Below are positions 11,401 to 22,700 of a DNA stretch of 64,000 nucleotides, piece by piece. Positions within the stretch are counted from its first letter, which is position 1. The number at the start of each line of letters is the position of its first letter. Made by a program: the position numbers and the translations under genes. Source of the stretch: Labia minor. Taxonomy: Eukaryota > Arthropoda > Insecta > Dermaptera > Spongiphoridae. The notes under the pieces are model-generated. The model made no database searches. It saw only the letters and a program-made list of their open reading frames with translations, and was not told where the DNA came from. The stretch covers positions 15,792,225-15,856,224 of the forward strand of contig OY720347.1 in assembly GCA_963082975.1 (NCBI GenBank). The letters run 5' to 3'.

Positions 11401-14400
11401 TTGTGAATTACTACCAATAAGCCACATTCCATTGTAAATCTCACTACTAAGAATTGTGACAACATATTATTTATTGAATTTCTTTCTTTAATTAATATTC
11501 ATTTAAAATTAAAAATAAAGAATATATTATTATTTCAAATAAATTGTTGAATAAATTATAAATAATATAATTGATATTTGAATATTATAAATAAAAAGAA
11601 AAAATTATATATTTGTCGAATGGGCGGCTGCTACCGTCCAATTCTTTTTTAATTAATATTGTATTAATCTTTTTTTTTTTGATTCAAGCGATATCAAGAT
11701 AGAAGATGAGTTGACTAATTAGTACATTATTAAACATATAATAATTGAAAAATTTAAATTATATTTATTTTATTTTATATTAAAAGTGTATATGATAATA
11801 TAATTTGAAAATTTATATTATTAGCATTAGAGTAGTCCTTGTCGAAACAGTCTATAAACTATTGCTATTTTAAAAAATATAAAACTGAAGCCATCTAAGG
11901 ATAACAACATATATATTACCTAGACATAATTAAATTATTTATTTTTACAAAAAAAAAAAAAAAAAATTAAAAATCCCTCCAATTGCGAATATTTTTAACC
12001 TTTGGTAGTTGATGCTTAGACTCAACCAATCAAAATTCGGATTCAAAATTCAAGAAAATGTAGATGAAGTTGTCATTTAATCACAGACCATCTAACAGAC
12101 TAGTACACTCTATTGTCTTTGCTGAAACCAAGTTTTTGGCGCCACCATGCAGGTGCGAGCCACAACTAATTGAAAAAAAAATCGGACTTCTGTGTGTTTG
12201 TGTGTTTTTGCCTGCAGAGTTATCGGTTAGGTGCATGCAGCTCCTATTACCGGTGAAATTAAAATTTACATTAACAAAAAATTGGTTTCAGACATTTCTA
12301 AGGAGTTGTAGTATCAAATATAATACTATTATCAAGTAAATTTGTATATTTTTTCATTTTGAAAGGGAAATCAAGTTATTTTAATTAATTTATACCTTTT
12401 AAAAAACAATTTTTTTGATGTGTCATTTTTAGAAAACTCATTTGAAAATTGTAATAAATAATTAAAAAATTGTATAAATTTGTTAAAGGGTCGGCCGATA
12501 ATCTCAGAGTTCTTGGTATTATATATGAATGTCTTAATATTATCTTTTTTTACCGTTTGACGATAGTAAGGGAGCTATTGTTTTCGCACCAAATTTCACA
12601 CGTAGAGATTTTTACATATCTCTACGAATCTTGAAATTTTCTTAACAGAAAAAAGTATTTTTAGCATGATGTCTGTCCGTCCGCTGTGTCCGTATAGATG
12701 TGTACAGCTTGAACGGCTGGTCTTACATATATATTATAAATAAAATAAAATTAAAAATATTTATGTTATATCCATATCTGTTTTTTATTACATTAATAGA
12801 TATATTAAAATTATTTGAAATTGTTTCTGTAGCTGGAAATTAATTTACTTCAAACCGTCGGTCGGTTCGGGCCTGGCCACACAGGTCAACTTATTTTATT
12901 CTAGTTTCAAACCTTAATAAAGAATTATTTTTTCGATCTATGAAAGGATGTTTTGAATAAATTATTTATATTTTTTAAAAATATAATTGATATTATTTTA
13001 TTTAAATAAAAGGCAGAGGAGATTTAGAAAGGATGACGTCCAAAAATGGACAAAATATATTAGTAATTATTATCTTAAATTTCACTTTTAAAGAACTATC
13101 TATTTTAATTATATATAATTTATATTTTATTCATATTTATTCATATTTAAATAAATAAAATGTTAAGGATGATTTTATACAAATTTTATTCTTGACACTT
13201 TAAATCTAATGCAACGATTATTTACTAGAAAATAAACCCGACTTGATGGGTGTTTTATGTTATAATTATGGAAGGGAATTAAACTTAAAAAACTCAACAT
13301 TTTTCCAAAATAATAATAAGATAGAGAAACTTTTTTTGATAGGATGGCTTCACATGAGATAGAGAGACAAATATGTATAACTTAATGAATAAGACTAAGT
13401 TTAGTTTAGATGCACAATAAGATTATTATTATTTGACAACCAAGGCACCTCAGCAACTCTAGCCATTTGTGCCTTAAGGAAATCATCCCTCCTATATGAT
13501 TAATTTCACTCCATTCCAAGCAACCTTTTCAGGGAAAATAGTAAAATACTGAATTTTGACCGATTTCATTGTGTCAGACTAGATCACTTAGAAAGAATGA
13601 AATTTTTAATCCACACAAAAAATCTCTCTTTCAATAAATAAATAAATAAAACTGGAGACTATCTCGCAATTTGAATTGGATTAAACAACATATATTATAT
13701 TTAAAATAAATTTAATTAATTATTAATTATCAATTAAAATTAATAAATAATATTTATTAAACCAGCAGGTAATTGGCTCTTTGTTGAAGACACCACGTCA
13801 CGTGCTGGCGCGTGATTTTTTTCTTCCTAAAGTGACCGTAAAAATAAAGATATGGGTTTGATAATTTTTCACATGATTAATAATTGTATAAAACTCCTAT
13901 ATCTAGAATTTCAGCTTGATTTATTTGCTGAAAGTACCAGAATTAATTTTTTAACACTGTAAATCTCACGCGCCAGCACGTGACGTGGTGCCTTCAACAA
14001 AGAGCCAATTACCTGCTGGTTTAATAATATTATTTATTAATTTTAATTGATATTTAATAATTAATTAAATTTAATTTAAATATAATATATGTTGTTTAAT
14101 CCAATTCAAATTGCGAGATAGTCTCCAGTTTTATTTATTTATTTATTTATTGAAAGAGATAGATTTTTTTGGATTAAAAATTTCATTCTTTCTAAGAGAG
14201 TCAGACATTTTTTCCACCTCAGTGAAAATGACTCAGGGACCTTCAAAACGTATAAAAACATCAAAATTTTTTTAGAAAGATCCCAAATAACTTTAGGTCT
14301 TTTGAGAATACAAGGAGGTTTGGGGGGATTTATAAGTGCAACTGGATGAATTTCCTCTAAGGTTTTGAGATGACATTTCATTCGAATTACCAGGGGTTTA

Positions 14401-17400
14401 GTGGATCTTGGTTATGAGAATTTGTTCATGTTATCGGTTTCGAGAATATTTTAAATGATGGATGATTTCTTAAAGATAATATTTTTAAGTTCTAATCAAG
14501 TGATAAAAAATCTCTTCGTATACGAAGGGAAGTTTCTCCACATTCTGCAAGTCAACTATCAACATGGCTAGTTTTAAATACCCCGAGGATGAAACAGAGA
14601 GCTTTATTATGTACTAGATCGAGACATTTTAAAATAATACCTCGAGCCAATGAATAAATTGGAGAAGCATAGTCGATTCGACTTCGAATAATAGCTCTGT
14701 AGACTGTCGAGTCCGCACCCTAACGAGACCCAGACAGAACTTTCAAAACATTCATCGACTTGTTCTCTATAGATTTATCCAAACATTTTAATTATATAAT
14801 CAGGAAAGTTATATACAAAAGATGAAGCATCTAGGGTGGAAAGGCGGAAAGGAAATATATATGGATAATTGACTATAAAAGTCGGTCCTTTTGGAAATAG
14901 AAATAAACTATATAACTTTAATAGAAAAAAAACATCTATTTTAAAGAAACTTTATTTATTGAAATCAAAAATTAATGACCAAAGATTTAGCAATCGAAAG
15001 AATTGTTTTTTTATTTGTATATACATTTCCGATTCAGTGCTTCCTTTATACATAATGGATCAGATAGGCATTGCAAATGTTTTGAGAAAATAATATTTTA
15101 TTTTTCTAACAGCCAGAAAGAAAGTGAATGGCTTTTGTCGCGTTTATATTTTAAATAGTGAAGTATTGCTTTGTCAGCGAATTGCTCCACCACCTCCCTT
15201 ACTTTTTTCTTTTTACAGGTTTTTTCTCTACTTTTCAAGTAGCCACTTCATAATAAAATGGTGTGAGTTGCCCTTGTTTAACTAATAATTTTTGAATACT
15301 AGCGACTTGAAAATCATACAAAATCAGGGTTCTTTATTTAAAGAAACGATTAGTTTCTTGAGATAATGAAGAGTTATCAAAAAAAAGAGTTGAATTTTAA
15401 AAATAGTTCATGTTAAACTTTAAAAATGAAACAAATATCATTCATTAAAATTCAAAATTAGCAAAAAGATAGCCAGAAGGATCGAAAAGCAACATTTTTA
15501 ATTTTTACAAATTCATATAATGCATAAATAAGTTGACCTGTGGCCAAGCGCAGAACCGCCCGACGGTTTGAAATAAATTAATTTCCAGATACAGAAACAA
15601 TTTCAAATAATTTAAATGTATCTATTAATGCAATAAAAAACAGATATGGAGACAGACATAAATATTTTTAATTTTATTTTATTTATAATATATAAGGAGG
15701 CGCTGGCTATGGCGTCATGAAGGGCTGGGTGACGTCATATAATTTTAAATCAAGAAAAAACTAATAAATATGATTTTTCTCGAGGATAAAACCAATACAA
15801 AGTGCATTATTCGTGGAGATATGTAACAAAATCTCCTCATGTGAAATTTAGTGTGGAAAATAACCCTTCCCATTCTATCGTCCGGTTTCCGGATATACAC
15901 CAAAAGTTGATCAATTCATCATACTGATGCATTAAGTAAATACATCAAATTTCATCAAAATTCGTTGAGCCATTCAAGCTGTACACATCTATACGGACAC
16001 ACAGCGGAAGGACAGAGGGACGGACGGACAGACATCATGCTAAAAATACTTTTTTCTGTTAAGAAAATGCATGATTCGTGGATATATGTAAAAATCTCCA
16101 CATGTGAAATTTGGTGTGAAAACAATACCTCCCTTACTATCATCGGTCGGTAAAAACTAGAACCCTAGTTCAAAGTCAGAATTGAATAAAATAGTTATGT
16201 TAAGTGGTTTTGGTTAACTTTAAGAAAAAGTTTTTGTAAGATATGATAAATGTAATATAAAAAACCTTGTTTGGACCTTTAAAGGTTGTTTATATATAAA
16301 AATTCCTAATATTTTATTTAGAATTCATGATCATAGTCTTTCTCAATATTAATCATATTATATTCACTATGATTAAAAGATTTTTAAATAACCATAGCAT
16401 TCGTAAACTTAGGCAAATTATTTTGCACTCTAGTAAATTATTAAAAAAATTTACTGTCCGACTACTCAAATGAGTGATGATAAAAATAAATGATAGGGGG
16501 GGATGGGCAATTGATTAAAATTTATTTTTAATCAATATTTGTTTTTTCTAAAATAAATATTTTAAAATCAATTTCTTCCCTCAAGTTATTATGAATATTG
16601 TGTAAGTGTAAATGTGTAAGTTTTATCTCAAAACTATGGTTGCAAACTTAAACGTTCGATTTCATACATATACCATATTTATGTAATTTTTGTCATTATT
16701 GTATAAACTCAATTAATTTTCTCTCATGGATACTTTTCAATATATCAATCGTAATGATAATAGTCATCTAAATAAAAACAATAATTTGTCAGCGAATCTG
16801 TTTTTATAGTTCCTGAAAAAATAGCTTTAACGAATATAGAACCATTTAGTTTGAAACGATTCATATATATAGTTAGATCAAAAGTAAAAAATAGTTTTAT
16901 TTCAAAAGGTAAAATTCCTTTACCGATTCTTTATTGAATTTATATGAAACCATAACATATTTCTAATGCCCTCTCTTATATTAGAGCTTCCCCATCTCCG
17001 TTTTAAGTAATGCCATTAAGAAAATTAAATCAGTATAAAACCAAAATGAAATAATATTTGTTGTTTTTCTTTTAAGCATTCCTTTTTACAATGAAATTAA
17101 ATTAATGGTTAAATAGATGAGTTAATCATCTCAGAAAAATCACCACAATTTTTTATCTTTATCCCTTAAGAATAATTTTGAATATTAAAATACATTTCAA
17201 AGAAGAAACAAGTGTTCATTTTATAAACACTGGCGGAAAATCATTCAAATATCATAAAGGTGTTGTATTGGATAAACATAAAACATTTAGATGATTACGT
17301 ATAAAATCGTGGTGATTACAACGGACATTAAGATGTCACTGTAACCATCCAAATATTTTATGCTTAACTAGCACAGCTCTTTGGTGTTTGGATTTTTTTT

Positions 17401-19687
17401 TCACCTGCATATAAATATTTATTATTTTCTAACATAGATGTAAAGAATAAATGTATAATCTTCTATATATACCTATAAAAAAGGTTTTTGTCTGCAAATT
17501 ATTCAGAATTTAAAATCTTTTGCATATATTCACATTCACGTTTCATGATCTCTAGAATCTAAAAGTGACTTTAGAATTTTTCTTGTCTGTCTGTCTTTAT
17601 GTATGTTTGGAAATTTTGACGTTATAGACTCAAAATTGGCTGAACCGATTTCGATGAAATTACATCATAATATTCTTAAATACCTCTATTTTAACATAGA
17701 CTATAAATTATATCAATATCTAATAAGCAACCGCAGAAATTATTTTTTAAAATTTTATATAATACTTCATGTTCATTCAAAGAAAGCTTTCACAGGCTCA
17801 GAGAAGGTGTAGGTTCATTTCCGACAATGAATATAAAACTAATAATTCTTCCCACACAAAGAATGATTATAATATTTAAATTTTTATTCTAAAATTCAAA
17901 TATCATTTCAATTATTTAATTTATTCTAAAAGTTCTCATTTTAATTAATTTAATAAAATATTTTGATCATATATATTTAAAATTATTTTATTTGAATAAC
18001 CTTTCTCTTCATAAGCTACAAAATGTGCATCTTATATATATTTATATATATAAAATTAAAAAAAGAAACTATATTTTTAATAGTGTTTTATGAAGTCAAA
18101 AATATTTTTGATTTTTGATTTTTAGGTTAATTACTCAATTATTAATTACTACTATATTTTAAGTGCAAATGTGTTTTATATTATATAAAAATTAAATTAT
18201 GATTTTTTAAACAAATGATAAAAAGGAGTAGTTTTAAATTTTTCTTTTTTAAAATTGGGTTAATTTTTTAAATTTGTTTAAATCCAAATGATTTTATTCG
18301 ATTATCATGTATTAAAAAGTTTCTTATTTATTTATTATGTTTAATAAATTCTCTTTTGTGATATTATATTAATAAAAAATAATATTAAATTGTATATAAA
18401 TTAAAAAAATTAGAATATTTGAATTTGTTTAAATTTTAATACAAGTAATCAATCATATGCAGATAAAATATAAAATTTTGAAAATCAACTCGCTAGTTCA
18501 GAAATATGAATATAATACTATAAAAATTTGCATATTTTATTATAATATTAAAATATAGGTATTATTTGAGGATATTTAGAATAAAATTAGATTTTGATAA
18601 ATTTATAAAAAAAAGATTTCATATTAATAATAATCCTCTGTTCGTAAATTTATAATTAAAATATCTCTCACTCTTTCTCTATTTAAAATTTCAAAAAACG
18701 GAAAGTGTTATAGCCAAATTTAGAAATTTACGAGCCTCATGCAACATGGATGTGTAAATGAATTGTGCTGTAAGAGGAGACAATTTATAAGTTTCATCTA
18801 ATTTTAGGAGAATAGTAATGCAGATAAAGGCCAAATTAGACAACATTAGATCAAATATTCTCGCTAAGAAGATTCAATATTTCGAAAACTGTCTGAACTG
18901 CTAGTATAATATATAAAATGATAATAGATGAAAATGTATTTGATGTTACTTTTATATTTTGTAGATGATCTATTCAGAATTTAAATTAGCATGAACATTA
19001 TTCGTTAAATATTTAATTTTAATATTTTTGATCATATACTTAAATTTTTACTATTATATTTTTTATTTTAAGTTATTAAAGAACTTATTTTAGTTATAAA
19101 AGAGAAACGGTAAAATTATATAATTTAGAAATATAAATTATGAATAATCTCAATAAAAAAAGAATATAAATTGATCTTAATAAATTATTATCAATTATAT
19201 TAAAATATGATATTCGAACAACCTGAGATCATTTAAATTAAGTCACATGCACCGCATTTTAACCTTGAGATGCTGTAAGACCTATGACATGTATATATAT
19301 ATAAAATCCTTAGTATTCAATTCAAAGAGCGTTAGAATCTAAAGTTAAAGGAATTAGAATTAGTCTTGATATCCTCGTTTTAAATACGTATATACTTTTA
19401 AATACACATTTATAATGTATATTATTTTTATTTTATTTTAATTTTAAGAATAAACCATTTTAGAATCAATCAGAAAATTAAAAAATAATTTTTTCTTATA
19501 TATTTCACCAATAAGAATATTTTTTTGTACTTATTTCAAACACTAAGAGTATAATTCATTTGGCATTGAGATTACAATGAAATTCTTTATAAATTTATCA
19601 AAATAACTTTTGAAATTTTAAATAAATTGGATTAATAATTGATTTTCCTGGCAAAAGTTTAGATTTATATTCTGAAACTAAAGAATG

Positions 19688-19729
<42 letters not shown>

Positions 19730-22700
19730 TCACACATAATTGTAAAATGAATGTTGCAGTTTGGAAAGTTCCATATATCTGATGATTTATACTTATCAAA
19801 TCACATGAAATTTCAACTCTACTTATTCATTTTAGGAAGAGATAGAAGATAAGTTTGACCACATAAAGCTTTTAATGTACTTTTACTATTATCAAATTAG
19901 TGAAATTAACATCATTCAATTATCATTTAAACATCTCGACCCTCTATTCTAATCAAAATAAACATTTTAAAAAACTTTTTTAAAATTAAATGAGGAAAAT
20001 CGGATAAACATCAAATTAGTTTTTATAACTAATCTCTAATTAATATTATTTTTACCGACCGACGATAGTAAGGGAGGTATTGTTTTCACACCAAATTTCA
20101 CATGTGGAGATTTTTACATATCTCCACGAATCATGCATTTTCTAAACAGAAAAAAGTATTTTTAGCATGATGTCTGTCCGTCCGTCCGTCCGCCCATCCG
20201 TCTATAGATGTGTTCAGCCTGAACGGCTGAACCGATTTTGATGAAATTTGGTATATTTACTTAATAAATCAGTGGGATGAATTGATCAACTTTTGGTGCA
20301 ATTCCGGAAACCGGAAGTGGTAGTATTAGCGATCGACGATAGGAAGGGAAGGGTTATTTTCACACCAAATTTCACATGAGGAGATTTTTTTATATATCAC
20401 CACGAATCATGCACTTTGTATTGGTTTTATCCTCGAGAAAAATCATATTTATTAGTTTTTTCTTGATTTAAAATTATATGACGTCATCCACCATTCATGA
20501 CGTCACAGCCTGGTCTTGCATATATATTATAAATAAAATAAAATTAAAAATGTTTATATTTATTATTTATGTTTCCATATCTGTTTTTTATTACATTAAT
20601 AGATATATTAAAATTATTTGAAATTGTTTCTGTAGCTGGAAATTAATTTATTTCAAACCGTCGGTCGGTTCGGACCTGGCCACAGGTCAACTTATTTAAT
20701 AAAGATTTAAATAAAAACAAATTTTAATGTAAATTATTCATTTGTTAAAATTTATTTATTTTTGCATTTTTATTATGAATTGGATTTTAATAAAGCATTA
20801 ATTTAAAATAAATATATTTCAAAATTACATTATTTTATTCTTAATTCCTATTTATTTGATGATTATTTCTAAAATCTCAGTAAGTTTTATAAATAATTTT
20901 ATCAAACAAAAATAGGCATTTTCACAAAAATACTTTTTATATTTAATTTGCTTTATAAAAATAAGAATTTAAAATAAATTAAATTGAATTTACTTTCAAA
21001 GGAAAATAATTGAAATTATGCTTAAAATGGATCTACATTTCTCTTTAACAAAAAAATAAAACAGATTCTTGAATTATAAAACCTAAAGGAATAAAAAATT
21101 TATAAGTTTTATTTCACGATTATAAACCCTATAACAGAGAGTATTAACAGTGTTCGAAAAATAAAAAATCCATATTTTAAAAATAATAAACGAAATAATT
21201 TGAAGATAAATTGCTTAAATTTTTATGAATTGTAAATGTAAAAGAATGTATGATTGAAAATTATTGTTATTTTATGTTACAAGATTATTTGAGGAATTAA
21301 ATTATCAAATCTTATCAAAATATGATCTAATAATAATAAATAAATGATATTATATTAATTAAAATGTTTTTTTTAGATTAAATTATAAATAATATAAATG
21401 ATATTTGATTGTTATAAATAAAAAGAAGAAAATATAACCTTTCTTAATTAAAATATAGACAAGTACAGGTGTCAATATAATTCCAGAATTTATATTATTA
21501 TCAATAGTAATCCTTGGACGAAACAGTCTATAAGCTATTGTTACTTTGAAAAAAATAAAACTGAAGCCTTATCTATTCATAATAACATATACTTATATAT
21601 AATATAGGATCAAATATTTTATCAAGTAAATTTGAATATATTTCTCATCTTGAAATGAAAATCAAGATATTTTAATTAATTTTACCATTTTAGGAAACAA
21701 ATTTTTGATGGGTCATTTTTAGAAAACCCATTTAACAATTGTAATAAATAATTAAAAAATTGTAAAACTGTAAAGTTTATAATAATAAATTGTATAAATT
21801 TGCTAAAGGGTCGAGCGATAGCTCGGTGTTCCTGGTACTATACTTATTACTTTATCAATGTTTTTGAGAAGGTTGATTAGAATAAAATAAGATCTATAAA
21901 TTTGAGTGTTATTCTTTTGATTGAATCTAGACACGCTTAGACTTATTATTGAGATTATTTTCTCTATTTAGAGTTTATTAAATAATGATTTTTTTAATGA
22001 TAATATCCTTTTAACCAATGGGATTTTCAATGGTTCAATTTTTAAGATAACAAATCAACATAATGCAAGTCAATTATTTATTTAAATATTTCTTTCTTTA
22101 TAGCAAGGACGTGTGATCCGACACATCGTTTTAATATTAATATTTAAGAAAACAAAAGCAATTACGATCCAATAATAATACTTTCACGAATTTTTAATCA
22201 ATTAATTGTTGTTTTAAATTATCCATAAGATTATCTATTTATAATACAAATATAATATTTATAGATTTTAACTATTAATTTATCATCATTTATCATTTAT
22301 TTATACTAAACATAAAATATAAAGGATTTTTTAAAAATTTAATAAAGATAAATCAATTTGTTCATAATTGATTAATTATTATATATCATGAATTATTTAG
22401 AGTTTTATATTGATATTTATTGAAATAATGGGTTGTTCGTAAAGTAATTTCGTTTTTATCATAGAGATCTTTAGTTGTATTTCTCCCGATATCTAACCTT
22501 ACAACCGCAAAATTATTTTACATTTTGATAATTGACATTTCAAACATCATACCATACAAGTTTGGTCACTCGCCAACTGTTACAGCTTAGATCGGATGTG
22601 CTACCACATCCACCATATTCTCCTGATCTGATACGATCAGATTATCATTTGTTTTTTTCATTACCAAATTTATTATATGGTGTAAACTTCGATTCAAATG

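Noticed and set aside
12064-12339. 91-codon frame [14 protein letters not shown]...
   Set aside because: Lies inside the R4 repeat, has no recognisable domain, and its copy at 21.5 kb does not keep the frame.
15955-16153. Overlapping frames on both strands near 16 kb
   Set aside because: Both fall in the conserved CGGACGGACAGACATCATGC part of R1 copy c and arise from the repeat.
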